Shown here one piece after another: positions 42,291 through 51,439 of a DNA stretch of 64,000 nt. Numbering within the stretch: the stretch's first letter is position 1; the number at the start of each line of letters is the position of its first letter. The stretch is from assembly GCA_002307175.1 (NCBI GenBank), contig DBTS01000064.1:1-64000 (forward strand). Direction: 5' to 3'. Both the position numbers and the translations under genes were made by a program. This DNA is from Rhodocyclaceae bacterium UBA1310. Lineage in GTDB: Bacteria; Pseudomonadota; Gammaproteobacteria; Burkholderiales; Rhodocyclaceae. The notes beneath the pieces were generated by a model. It saw nothing but the letters and a program-made list of their open reading frames with translations, was not told where the DNA came from and did not search any database.

Positions 42291-44147
42291 TTAGCGCTGG
42301 GCACTCACATCCATGTTCTTCATCTTGCGCCACAGCGTCACACGGCTGATTCCAAGACGTTTGCATAATTCTTCGGTGCTGTACTTGGTGGCCAGATTCT
42401 GGATGATCCCGGCTTCCATTTCCTTGAGGGAACCGCTCTCCGGAATGGTGATGAAACTGCTGCTTGCCATTGAACGCTCCTGTTCGCCAAGAACGGCAGA
42501 AATATGATGCGCATCAATGACCTCTTCCTCGCTATAGGCCACCACTTCGGCCACATTCCTGAGCTGGCGGATATTCCCTGGCCAGGAATGGGATTTGAGA
42601 AGTTCGCAGGCTGCCCGGGTGAGTCTTACCTCAAGCCCTTTCCGGGAGACAAAACGTCGCAGGTAATGCTCGAAGATCATCGGGATATCCTCAATGCGCG
42701 CGCGCAAAGGCGGAATCCTCAGGCCAACTACGTGGAGCCGGTAGTAAAGGTCTTGACGGAAACTGCCGTTGAGCGTTTGCTGAAACAGGTCACGATTGGT
42801 GGCGGAAATAATCCGCGCATCAATAGGAATGATTTTGTCATCCCCGATCCGCATGATCTCGCGTTCCTGAATCACCCGTAGCAGACGACTCTGGATTTCT
42901 GGCGCCAACTCGCCAATTTCATCCAGGAATATGGTGCCCTGATGTGCCATTTCAAACAGGCCCACCTTACCCCCTTTGCGTGCGCCCGTAAACGCACCTT
43001 CTACATAGCCAAACAATTCGCTCTCGAGCAGACTGGGGGGAATCGAAGCCGTGTTGACTGACACAAAGGGCCCTTTGCGACGATGGCTGTGATTGTGGAT
43101 GCTTTGCGCGAGGACTTCCTTGCCAGTTCCGGTTTCCCCATAGATCAGCAGATTGGAATCATGCGCAGCATAAAGCTGGGCACGTTTGACAAGTTCTTCA
43201 ACCACTGCCGATTTACCAATCAGATCTTTGAAGTGATAGCGCGCGTAGAGCCCTTTCTTGTAGAGCGATGAGCGGATCTTGCTCTCTTCGGCCTGGATGT
43301 GCGCCACTTCCTGCAGGGTGATGACCTTGCCCTGCGTGCGGTTGTCGAACTCCAGCCAGACTGCTCGCGCAATCACACTGTTGCCGTTGATAGTGGTGAT
43401 CTGTTCACGATCCGTCGTCGCAAAAACTGAGAGCGCCTCACGGAAGTCTGGTTCCGCAAGGGGACTTGCTGCGCACATTCTCCTTGCATGTCGATTGAAA
43501 AAGCTGACCTTGTTGTCTGGCGTCACCGCAATCACTGCTTCATCGATATTGTCGATGATTGCAGCCAGCTGGGCCGCCTGCAGGCGCTCACGCTCCTTGG
43601 CCTGGAGGATGCTGATAGCCTCTTCCAGGGCCTTTTTGATCGATACCGGACCACTTTGCAGAAAGATTGCCGTGATACCCCGTTCCCGTGCGGTTTCAAA
43701 TGCAACCCGGCAGCCGATGATGGCCTCAACACCGTCAGTCACGAATTTCCTTACCGTATCGCGAATGCCTTCCTCATCAGATTGGGGACGAAAACGCACT
43801 TCGACGTCCTGGATGTGAAAATCCCCGATAGCTCCCATGAACAGATTGGCGCGACTGACGATCCCGATGCGCCGTATCCCCTGAGCCGTCAGGGCACTCA
43901 CGTTGGCCAGCAATTCGTTGGGAGACATTGCAATCTCCACCACACTAAGCTCCGGCAACTGCTGCACGATCTCGGCAAGACCACCCCGCGAAACCACGAC
44001 CTCTGTTCCCGGGTAAGCGCGTACCGCATCAATTGCATCCGCGTCACCCGCAACCTTGATATGAATCTCTATCCCAAGCTGACGGGCGACCTCCCGGGCA
44101 TGGTCCGCCATGCTCTGCATGGGGCTGAGAAAGAGGATTGGAAGCAT
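42291..44147 (-). CDS. Sigma-54-dependent transcriptional activator with PrpR-type sensor
   Basis: 618 residues. The N-terminal about 200 residues form a PrpR_N ligand sensor (MLPILFLSPMQSMADHAREV, then VVVSRGGLAEIVQQL). A PAS-like linker near 210-300 and the sigma-54 AAA+ domain follow: Walker A YGETGTGKEVLAQS, GAFTGA, Walker B GTIFLDEIGELAPE and SWPGNIRQLRN. A Fis-type HTH ends it (STEELCKRLGISRVTLWRKM). It should activate the -24/-12 promoter at 44266, 118 nt from its own start, and so control the galactonate genes. GAAAGG precedes the ATG at 44147. Confidence 0.93.
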   Translation of the reverse strand: MLPILFLSPMQSMADHAREVARQLGIEIHIKVAGDADAIDAVRAYPGTEVVVSRGGLAEIVQQLPELSVVEIAMSPNELLANVSALTAQGIRRIGIVSRANLFMGAIGDFHIQDVEVRFRPQSDEEGIRDTVRKFVTDGVEAIIGCRVAFETARERGITAIFLQSGPVSIKKALEEAISILQAKERERLQAAQLAAIIDNIDEAVIAVTPDNKVSFFNRHARRMCAASPLAEPDFREALSVFATTDREQITTINGNSVIARAVWLEFDNRTQGKVITLQEVAHIQAEESKIRSSLYKKGLYARYHFKDLIGKSAVVEELVKRAQLYAAHDSNLLIYGETGTGKEVLAQSIHNHSHRRKGPFVSVNTASIPPSLLESELFGYVEGAFTGARKGGKVGLFEMAHQGTIFLDEIGELAPEIQSRLLRVIQEREIMRIGDDKIIPIDARIISATNRDLFQQTLNGSFRQDLYYRLHVVGLRIPPLRARIEDIPMIFEHYLRRFVSRKGLEVRLTRAACELLKSHSWPGNIRQLRNVAEVVAYSEEEVIDAHHISAVLGEQERSMASSSFITIPESGSLKEMEAGIIQNLATKYSTEELCKRLGISRVTLWRKMKNMDVSAQR

Positions 44148-44169
44148 AGGACAGCCTTTCGTCGTGACC

Positions 44170-44225
44170 GAAACGTTTTTGCCACGTTTCAATTCTGTTG
44201 TTTCGCATGTTTCAAATTTGAAACA
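44170..44225. promoter_or_regulatory. Upstream activator sites for the sigma-54 regulator
   Basis: TGTTTCAAATTTGAAACA (44208-44225) is a perfect 18-bp palindrome. GAAACG (44170-44175) pairs with CGTTTC (44185-44190). Both share the GAAAC/GTTTC half-site and lie 41-96 bp before the -24 element at 44266, where an enhancer-binding protein would bind. Confidence 0.7.
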
Positions 44226-44265
44226 AATAAAAAAAATATAGCCAGAAAAAACAATTACTTATAGA

Positions 44266-44281
44266 TGGCACAGAGCTTGCG
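44266..44281 (+). promoter_or_regulatory. Sigma-54 (RpoN) promoter
   Basis: TGGCAC (44266-44271), 5 nt, then TTGCG (44277-44281) matches the -24 GG / -12 GC consensus. It is oriented toward the dehydrogenase at 44470; transcription would start near 44293, leaving a leader of about 177 nt. Confidence 0.85.
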
Positions 44282-44469
44282 CTATTACCGATGAAGAAGC
44301 TCCGATCAAGTGGGCTCCGTTCGATAAAAAGGCCAGGTCTGAAAATGTTATATGCATATTTAGACTTTTATGAATCGTGAAGAATTACTCGATAAGTTAT
44401 CAAAGTATTTTCCAAAAACAATTCGGGTGAACCACGCCATTCAAAACTGACACAAGAAAGGTAAGCACA

Positions 44470-45483
44470 ATGAAAAGTGTACTGTTGTCCAGCCCAGGAA
44501 AAATCCAGATCTCTGAAGCACAATACCCTGTGCGCAAGCCCAACGAAGTTCTGCTCAAAGTGCGCAGTGCAGGCATCTGCGGCTCCGATATCGGCGCCTA
44601 CAAAGGCGTCAATCCCTTGGTAAGCTACCCCAGAGTGATCGGGCACGAGATCGCCGGAGAAGTTCTCGAAGTGCCGGCAGAGGAAACCGATCTGCTCCCC
44701 GGCGACCGCGTCATCATTGAGCCTTACGTGTACTGTGGCGAGTGCTATCCGTGCTCGATCGGTCACACGAACTGCTGCGAAAATCTCACCGTGCGCGGCG
44801 TCCACATTGAAGGCGGCATGGCAGAGGTGATTGCGCATCCACGCCGCCTTGTTCATAAGGTCCCGAACAATATCCCCTGGAATCTCATTCCGATGGCCGA
44901 GCCATTGGTGATTTCAATGCACGCTGTACAGCAGGCGGATACCCAGGCAGGTCAGCACGTAGTGATCACCGGAGCAGGGCAAATCGGTTTGCTGGCAGCA
45001 CAATATGCACTCACACTGGATGCAATTCCCGTCATCGTGGACCCCGTAGATGAACGGCTTGAGCTGGCCCGCAAGCTCGGTGTGACACATACCATCAACC
45101 CGACAGTGGTAGATGCCGTCGCCGAGATCAAGAAAATCACGCACGGACGTATGGCGGAAGTGGTCATTGAAGCTTCCGGCGCTGCCAGCGCAATCCGTGG
45201 AGCAGTGGACTATGTGTCTTACGCCGGGCACATTTCTCTGGTTGGCTGGCCGAAAAATGACATCGAGTTGCCCACGGGGCTCTTTACAAAAAAAGAACTT
45301 ACGGTTCGTGGCTCGCGCAACAGCGTTGGGCAATTTCCGGAGAGCCTGCGCCTGATTTCCGAAGGCAAGGTCGACGTGGCCTCACTGCTGACCAAAACGG
45401 TCGATATGGATGAGACGCCTGCCATGGTGTCCGATATCGCCGAACACCCGGATCGTTACCTCAAGGTCACCTGCCTGTTCTGA
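44470..45483 (+). CDS. Zinc-dependent alcohol dehydrogenase, L-galactonate 5-dehydrogenase-like
   Basis: 337 residues, medium-chain dehydrogenase. Catalytic zinc: SAGICGSDIG, RVIGHEIAGE; structural zinc cluster CGECYPCSIGHTNCC; Rossmann VITGAGQIGLLAAQYA. It resembles E. coli LgoD (YjjN), which oxidises L-galactonate to D-tagaturonate. The neighbours UxaB and UxaA take tagaturonate to altronate and then to 2-keto-3-deoxygluconate, which supports that reaction, but other hexonate or alditol substrates are possible. It is the first gene after the RpoN promoter. Confidence 0.85.
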   Translation: MKSVLLSSPGKIQISEAQYPVRKPNEVLLKVRSAGICGSDIGAYKGVNPLVSYPRVIGHEIAGEVLEVPAEETDLLPGDRVIIEPYVYCGECYPCSIGHTNCCENLTVRGVHIEGGMAEVIAHPRRLVHKVPNNIPWNLIPMAEPLVISMHAVQQADTQAGQHVVITGAGQIGLLAAQYALTLDAIPVIVDPVDERLELARKLGVTHTINPTVVDAVAEIKKITHGRMAEVVIEASGAASAIRGAVDYVSYAGHISLVGWPKNDIELPTGLFTKKELTVRGSRNSVGQFPESLRLISEGKVDVASLLTKTVDMDETPAMVSDIAEHPDRYLKVTCLF

Positions 45484-45564
45484 GTGCATTGCGTTGAAAC
45501 TGTTGCCGGATCAGGGACATTTGGCGTCCCTGGGCCGGGTTACGCCTGAAAAAGGATTCCGATT

Positions 45565-47055
45565 GTGAAGACCCTGAATCAAGATGTTCTAAAAAGTGGT
45601 GCTATCAAGGCTGCATACAGTGCAGCGAGTACGCTTGCGCCATGTGGCATTCTGCAGATAGGCGATGGCAACTTCCTGCGTGCCTTTGCCGACTGGATGA
45701 TTGATATTGCCAACGGTGCCGGCGTTTTCAACGGCCGTGTCATGATGGTACAGCCTTTGGCAGCAGGTATCGCCGGGCGCATGGCGGCACAGGACAATCT
45801 GTACACTGTGCTCCTGCGCGGCGTGCAAGGCGGTAAAGCAGTGGAAGAGACACGTGTCGTCAGTTGTGTCGATCAGGTACTCAACCCCTATGAAGACTGG
45901 CACGCACTGCGCGCCGTGGCCTCCGATCCAAGCTTGCGGTTTGTGATCTCCAACACCACGGAAGCCGGTATTGCCTACGTTGACGAACCGTATATTGCGG
46001 GGCATTGCCCAAGCAGCTTTCCAGCCAAGGTCACCGCGCTGCTATACGAGCGGTTCCAGTGCATTGGGGGTGAAGCAGGGCTGGTCTTTCTGCCGTGCGA
46101 ACTGATAGAGGCGAATGGCGCAAAGCTACGGGAGTTCGTGCTGCTCTATGCTCAGAAATGGCAGCTGCCAGAGGCTTTCATCGCCTGGGTGCAAACCCAT
46201 AACGTGTTTTGTAACACCCTGGTGGACCGCATCGTTCCGGGTTATCCGGCAGCGGAAACAGAGGCGCTGTTTGCCAAGTGGGGTTACGAAGATACGCTGG
46301 CGGTTGCAGCAGAGCCATTTCATGTCTGGGTCATTGAAGGCTCTGAGCGGATTGCAAAGGAATTTCCACTCAGCAAGGCCGGGCTCAACCTTGTGTGGAC
46401 GAACGATCTGCAACCCTACCGCACGCGCAAGGTGCGTATTCTGAACGGCGCACATACTGCCTGTTCACTGGCCGCTTACTGTGCAGGTCTGCATACCGTC
46501 AAGGAAATGACGGACGACCCGCAGATTTCAAGCTTTCTTCAAAAGGTGATGTTCGAAGAAATCGTCCCCTTTGTTCCGTTGCCTGAAGATGAACGCGTGG
46601 CATATGCGGAAACCATTCTTGAGCGTTTTTCAAATTCACACATTCGCCACGAACTGATCTCCATCGCGCTGAATTCGGTGTCCAAGTGGCAGGTACGCGT
46701 GCTGCCAACCGTGAAAGACTATGTGAAAAAGCACGGTAAGGCACCTGCACGGCTGGCGTTCTCCCTGGCGGCACTATTGCACTTCTATCACGGCGTACGC
46801 TTGCCGGATGGTTCATATCAGGGTTCGCGTCAACAGGGACATTACCCGATCCGTGATAACCCGGAGATCCTCAGTATCATCCATCAGGCATGGCAGGGTT
46901 CGGGCTCCCCCCAGCAGACGGCCATCACGCTGCTGGAAGACCCCAGCCTGTGGGGAGAAAGCCTTGCCGGACTGGCTGATTTCGTGTCGCAGGTGGCACA
47001 GTCGCTGGCGGATATTGAATCCGTCGGCATCAAGGCTGCAATGGCACGCATCTGA
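45565..47055 (+). CDS. uxaB: Tagaturonate reductase (altronate oxidoreductase), mannitol dehydrogenase family
   Basis: 496 residues. LQIGDGNFLRAFADWMIDIA is the NAD-binding start of the UxaB/UxuB/MtlD family. Then come FVISNTTEAGIAYVDEPYIA, FLPCELIEANGAKLREFVLL and the catalytic-loop region FCNTLVDRIVPGYP. KVRILNGAHTACSL carries the family KxxxxNxxH motif. It reduces D-tagaturonate to D-altronate with NADH. It follows the dehydrogenase by 81 nt in the same operon. Confidence 0.9.
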   Translation: MKTLNQDVLKSGAIKAAYSAASTLAPCGILQIGDGNFLRAFADWMIDIANGAGVFNGRVMMVQPLAAGIAGRMAAQDNLYTVLLRGVQGGKAVEETRVVSCVDQVLNPYEDWHALRAVASDPSLRFVISNTTEAGIAYVDEPYIAGHCPSSFPAKVTALLYERFQCIGGEAGLVFLPCELIEANGAKLREFVLLYAQKWQLPEAFIAWVQTHNVFCNTLVDRIVPGYPAAETEALFAKWGYEDTLAVAAEPFHVWVIEGSERIAKEFPLSKAGLNLVWTNDLQPYRTRKVRILNGAHTACSLAAYCAGLHTVKEMTDDPQISSFLQKVMFEEIVPFVPLPEDERVAYAETILERFSNSHIRHELISIALNSVSKWQVRVLPTVKDYVKKHGKAPARLAFSLAALLHFYHGVRLPDGSYQGSRQQGHYPIRDNPEILSIIHQAWQGSGSPQQTAITLLEDPSLWGESLAGLADFVSQVAQSLADIESVGIKAAMARI

Positions 47056-47122
47056 TCTGCGGGCCGGCATGCCGGACAAACAAAAGAGTAGCCACTGATA
47101 AGTGGCTATACAGGAGTACATG

Positions 47123-48637
47123 ATGCAGAAATCCAAGGCTATCCGCCTTCGGGAAAATGACGATGTTTTGATCGCCACGGCACAGCTTGTGCCTGGCACC
47201 TATCTGGATGATTTTGGCGTCCACGTTCGCGACCTTGTCCCCCCGGGTCACAAGCTTGCAGCGCGGGCGCTGACAAAAGGCGAAGAGGTCCGCCGTTACA
47301 ATCAAATCATCGGGTTTGCCAAGCTGGACATCGACGCAGGGCAACATATCCACAGTCATAATCTGGGAATGGGCGAGTTCGCGCGAGACTACGGCATCGG
47401 GCTGGACGCCCGAGAGCCACAGCACGCCGACAGATCCGCCACCTTCATGGGCTATCGGAGAAAATCCGGGAAAGCCGGCACCCGCAATTACATTGGCGTC
47501 ATTTCTTCAGTCAACTGCTCTGCCACTGTTGCACGGGCCATTGCCAGGCATTTCACGGTAGAGTACCTGAGCGCCTATCCCAACATAGATGGCGTGATTG
47601 CCCTGGCGCATCCTCTGGGCTGTGGCATGAGCCTGACGGGCGACGGGATGGACATTCTGCGCCGCACCATGTGCGGCTACGCGATGCACCCAAATTTTGC
47701 AGGCGTCCTGTTTGTTGGTCTGGGCTGCGAGCAAAACCAGATTGCACCCTTGATGGACATTATCGGCGACTACAATCCGGGCATGATCAGGCAAGTGATC
47801 ATGCAGTCAGAAGGTGGCACCACGCCTGCGATTCGCAAGGGCATCGGCATGGTCGAGGCCATGCTTGATCAAGCCAATTCACATGTGCGGGAACCCATCA
47901 GCGTTGGCGAACTTATTGTCGGTTTGAACTGTGGTGGCTCGGATGGGTATTCCGGCATCACAGCGAACCCTGCATTGGGTGGAACTGTCGATATGCTCGT
48001 GGCCCAGGGCGGAACCGCGATTCTCTCGGAAACCCCTGAGATTTATGGTGCCGAGCATCTCCTGACACGCCGTGCAGCCACGCCGGAAATTGCCCAGCGC
48101 CTGATCGACCGTATCGCTTGGTGGAAAGATTACACCACCCGCACCGGGGGAGAAATGGATAACAACCCCTCGGTGGGCAACAAGGCAGGTGGCCTCACCA
48201 CGATCCTTGAAAAATCGCTGGGTGCAGTGGCCAAAAGCGGAAGCACCAAGCTTAACGGGGTTTACCTGTATGCCGAGCAGGTGACTGCAAAAGGCTTTGT
48301 CTACATGGATACCCCGGGCTACGACCCTGTATCTGCCACCGGGCAGGCAGCAGGAGGGGCGCAGATCATCTGCTTTACCACAGGGCGCGGTTCCGCATTC
48401 GGCTGTGCCGGCGTTCCCACCATCAAGCTTGCCAGCAACAACGCCCTGTATGAACGCATGACAGACGATATGGATCTGAATTGCGGCGACATGCTTGACG
48501 ATGTTCCGATGCAAACCGTCAGTCAGCGCATTTTTGACGCTATCGTCCGGCACGCTTCGGGTGAAAAGGTGCGCAGCGAAGTCTGCGGATACGGCAACGA
48601 TGAATTCCAGCCCTGGAAGGGCGGGCCTGTCATGTAG
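47123..48637 (+). CDS. uxaA: Altronate dehydratase
   Basis: 504 residues, the family's normal length. The N-terminal SAF domain (residues 1-75, KAIRLRENDDVLIATAQLVP) and the large UxaA domain are clear: GYRRKSGKAGTRNYIGVISS, NCSATVARAI, ALAHPLGCGMSLTG and GLGCEQNQIAPL, with cysteines likely bound to iron. It dehydrates D-altronate to 2-keto-3-deoxygluconate. AGGAG at 47112-47116 favours the ATG at 47123 over those at 47102 and 47120. Third gene of the RpoN-driven operon. Confidence 0.92.
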   Translation: MQKSKAIRLRENDDVLIATAQLVPGTYLDDFGVHVRDLVPPGHKLAARALTKGEEVRRYNQIIGFAKLDIDAGQHIHSHNLGMGEFARDYGIGLDAREPQHADRSATFMGYRRKSGKAGTRNYIGVISSVNCSATVARAIARHFTVEYLSAYPNIDGVIALAHPLGCGMSLTGDGMDILRRTMCGYAMHPNFAGVLFVGLGCEQNQIAPLMDIIGDYNPGMIRQVIMQSEGGTTPAIRKGIGMVEAMLDQANSHVREPISVGELIVGLNCGGSDGYSGITANPALGGTVDMLVAQGGTAILSETPEIYGAEHLLTRRAATPEIAQRLIDRIAWWKDYTTRTGGEMDNNPSVGNKAGGLTTILEKSLGAVAKSGSTKLNGVYLYAEQVTAKGFVYMDTPGYDPVSATGQAAGGAQIICFTTGRGSAFGCAGVPTIKLASNNALYERMTDDMDLNCGDMLDDVPMQTVSQRIFDAIVRHASGEKVRSEVCGYGNDEFQPWKGGPVM

Positions 48638-48767
48638 GAAAGCCTGTATTGCGTGCACCGGTTACTCCGGCGCACGCTAATCGGGCCGAATGGTGAGATT
48701 GATGCGGCAATCCAATGTGCGTTGCGGATTGCATTGCCTGATCGATTTCTCATTAAGGAGCATCACC

Positions 48768-51371
48768 ATGGCAGTCACGCAACTCAAGGAGCTTAACGAA
48801 CTGGTAGAACGGGTCCGCAAGGCCCAACAAACCTACGCCAACTTCTCCCAGGAACAGGTCGACCGCATCTTCCGCTCCGCCGCGCTGGCGGCAGCCGATG
48901 CGAGAATCCCGCTGGCCCGTCAGGCTGTGGCCGAGACGGGGATGGGCGTATTGGAAGACAAGGTGGTCAAGAATCACTTTGCCTCGGAGTACATCTACAA
49001 CAAGTACAAGGATGAACGCACCTGCGGCATTCTCTCGGAAGACGACAACTTTGGCACCATCACGATCGCCGAGCCCATCGGGCTGCTGTGCGGCATCGTG
49101 CCCACCACCAATCCGACTTCCACGGCAATCTTCAAGGCGCTGATCGCGCTGAAGACCCGCAACGGCATCATCTTCAGCCCGCACCCACGCGCCAGGCGGT
49201 CAACCTGTGCCGCCGCTAAACTCGTGCTCGATGCGGCCGTGGCCGCTGGCGCACCAGCTGACATCATCGGCTGGATTGATGAGCCTTCGGTGGAACTCTC
49301 GAACGCGCTGATGCATCACCCGGCAGTGAATCTGATTCTTGCCACAGGCGGGCCAGCGATGGTGCGCGCGGCATATTCCTCAGGCAAACCCGCCATCGGC
49401 GTGGGGGCAGGCAACACCCCGGTGGTGATCGACGAGAGCGCCGACATCAAGCGCGCGGTAGCCTCCATCCTGATGTCCAAGACTTTCGACAATGGCGTGG
49501 TGTGCGCCTCGGAACAGTCGGTGATCGTCGTCGATGCAGTATATGAAGCAGTCAAGGAGCGTTTTGGCAAGGTGGGTGGCTATCTGCTGAGCAAGAAGGA
49601 AGCCGAGGCAGTACGCAAGGTGCTGCTTGTGGATGGACATCTGAACGCGGATATCGTTGGTCAGTCCGCACAGAAGATTGCGGAACTCGCCGGACTGAAG
49701 GTGCCAACCTACACCAAGGTGCTGATCGGCGAAGTCACCTCGCTCGGTGAAGAAGAAGCCTTTGCCCACGAGAAGCTCTCGCCGACGCTGGCGATGTACC
49801 GCGCCAAGCACTTCGAGGATGCGGTGCAGAAAGCCGAGGCACTCGTGGCACTCGGCGGCATCGGCCACACCTCGGTGCTCTACACCGACCAGGATCAGCA
49901 GGCCGAGCGCATCCGGCTCTTTGGTGCGCGCATGAAGACCGCACGCATCCTCATCAACACGCCTTCTTCCTATGGTGGCATTGGCGACCTCTACAACTTC
50001 AAGCTGGCACCCTCGCTGACGCTGGGCTGCGGGTCCTGGGGCGGCAACTCGATTTCCGAGAACGTCGGTCCGCAGCACCTGATCAACAAGAAGACTGTCG
50101 CCAAGAGGGCTGAAAACATGTTGTGGCACAAACTGCCGAAATCCATCTATTTCCGTCGTGGTTCACTGCCGGTGGCACTCGGCGATCTGGCGGGCAAGAA
50201 GCGCGCGGTGATCGTCACCGACCAGTATCTGTACAACAGCGGCAGCTGCGATGAAGCGATCCGCATCCTCAAGCAGCTCGGCATGGCCGTGGAGATCTTC
50301 TACGAAGTGCAGGCCGATCCGACCCTGGAGATCGTGCGGCGTGGCGCCCACATGCTCAACGCCTTCCAGCCCGATGTGATCATCGCCATTGGCGGCGGCT
50401 CACCGATGGATGCGGCGAAGATCATGTGGGTGATGTACGAGCACCCGGATGTGCACTTCGAAGACCTGGCCCTGCGTTTCATGGACATCCGCAAGCGCAT
50501 CTACACCTTCCCGAAGATGGGCGAAAAGGCCATTCTGGTCGCAGTGCCGACAACCTCGGGTACGGGCTCGGAAGTCACCCCGTTCGCGGTGGTCACCGAC
50601 GAGAAGACCGGGATGAAGTATCCGATTGCCGATTACGAGTTGACGCCGAACATGGCGATCATCGACGCAAATCTCGTGATGAACCTCCCGAAGAGCCTGA
50701 CGGCCTTCGGTGGCATCGATGCCATCGTGCATGCACTGGAAGCCTATGTCTCGGTGATGGCTTCCGAGTTTTCCGATCCGTCGGCGCTGCAGGCACTCCA
50801 TCTGCTCAAGGAACACCTGCCCGCTGCCTATGCCGAAGGAGCACGCAACCAGAAGGCGCGCGAAGAGGTGCACAGCGCCGCCACACTCGCCGGGATGGCT
50901 TTTGCGAATGCCTTTCTCGGGGTGTGTCACTCGATGGCACACAAGCTTGGCTCGGAATTTCATCTCGCGCATGGGCTCGCCAATGCACTGCTGATCAGCA
51001 ACGTGATCCGCTACAACGCCGTGGATATCCCCACCAAGCAGACGGCCTTCAGCCAGTATGACCGGCCACAGGCCAAGTGCCGCTATGCAGCCATCGCCAA
51101 CTTCCTTGGCCTTGGCGGCAAGACTGATGATGAACGCGTGGCACGGCTCATCGCCTGGGTGGATGAACTCAAGCAGCAGTTGGGTATTCCACCTTCGATC
51201 CAGGCCGCAGGCGTCGCCGAGGCAGATTTCCTGGTGGCCGTGGATGAACTTGCCGAGAAGGCCTTTGATGATCAGTGCACCGGCGCCAACCCGCGCTTCC
51301 CGTTGATCTCGGAGATCCGCCAGTTGCTTCTCGACAGCTATTACGGAAGGGCTTATCAGGATATTCGCTAG
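48768..51371 (+). CDS. adhE: Bifunctional acetaldehyde-CoA/alcohol dehydrogenase
   Basis: 867 residues. The N-terminal half is acetaldehyde dehydrogenase (EPIGLLCGIVPTTNPTSTAI, and SKTFDNGVVCASEQSVIVVD holding the catalytic Cys). The C-terminal half is the iron-dependent alcohol dehydrogenase (VAVPTTSGTGSEVTPFAVVT, FANAFLGVCHSMAHKLGSEF and HLAHGLANA as metal ligands). It reduces acetyl-CoA to ethanol and regenerates NAD+ in fermentation. A GGAGCATCACC ribosome-binding region precedes the ATG at 48768. It lies 130 nt after uxaA, so it may have its own promoter, yet it would help reoxidise NADH from hexonate breakdown. Confidence 0.95.
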   Translation: MAVTQLKELNELVERVRKAQQTYANFSQEQVDRIFRSAALAAADARIPLARQAVAETGMGVLEDKVVKNHFASEYIYNKYKDERTCGILSEDDNFGTITIAEPIGLLCGIVPTTNPTSTAIFKALIALKTRNGIIFSPHPRARRSTCAAAKLVLDAAVAAGAPADIIGWIDEPSVELSNALMHHPAVNLILATGGPAMVRAAYSSGKPAIGVGAGNTPVVIDESADIKRAVASILMSKTFDNGVVCASEQSVIVVDAVYEAVKERFGKVGGYLLSKKEAEAVRKVLLVDGHLNADIVGQSAQKIAELAGLKVPTYTKVLIGEVTSLGEEEAFAHEKLSPTLAMYRAKHFEDAVQKAEALVALGGIGHTSVLYTDQDQQAERIRLFGARMKTARILINTPSSYGGIGDLYNFKLAPSLTLGCGSWGGNSISENVGPQHLINKKTVAKRAENMLWHKLPKSIYFRRGSLPVALGDLAGKKRAVIVTDQYLYNSGSCDEAIRILKQLGMAVEIFYEVQADPTLEIVRRGAHMLNAFQPDVIIAIGGGSPMDAAKIMWVMYEHPDVHFEDLALRFMDIRKRIYTFPKMGEKAILVAVPTTSGTGSEVTPFAVVTDEKTGMKYPIADYELTPNMAIIDANLVMNLPKSLTAFGGIDAIVHALEAYVSVMASEFSDPSALQALHLLKEHLPAAYAEGARNQKAREEVHSAATLAGMAFANAFLGVCHSMAHKLGSEFHLAHGLANALLISNVIRYNAVDIPTKQTAFSQYDRPQAKCRYAAIANFLGLGGKTDDERVARLIAWVDELKQQLGIPPSIQAAGVAEADFLVAVDELAEKAFDDQCTGANPRFPLISEIRQLLLDSYYGRAYQDIR
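51340..51361. repeat. 22-bp direct repeat, copy 1 (in the adhE 3' end)
   Basis: These 22 bases encode the YYGRAYQD region near the adhE stop and are identical to 57199-57220. The copies flank the 5.8-kb zinc gene block in the same orientation. Confidence 0.8.
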
Positions 51372-51439
51372 ACAGCACACGGTGCGGCCTGCAGTTCGAT
51401 TCCGAAGATACGGAAACGGGCCTGCAGGCCCACCAAACT

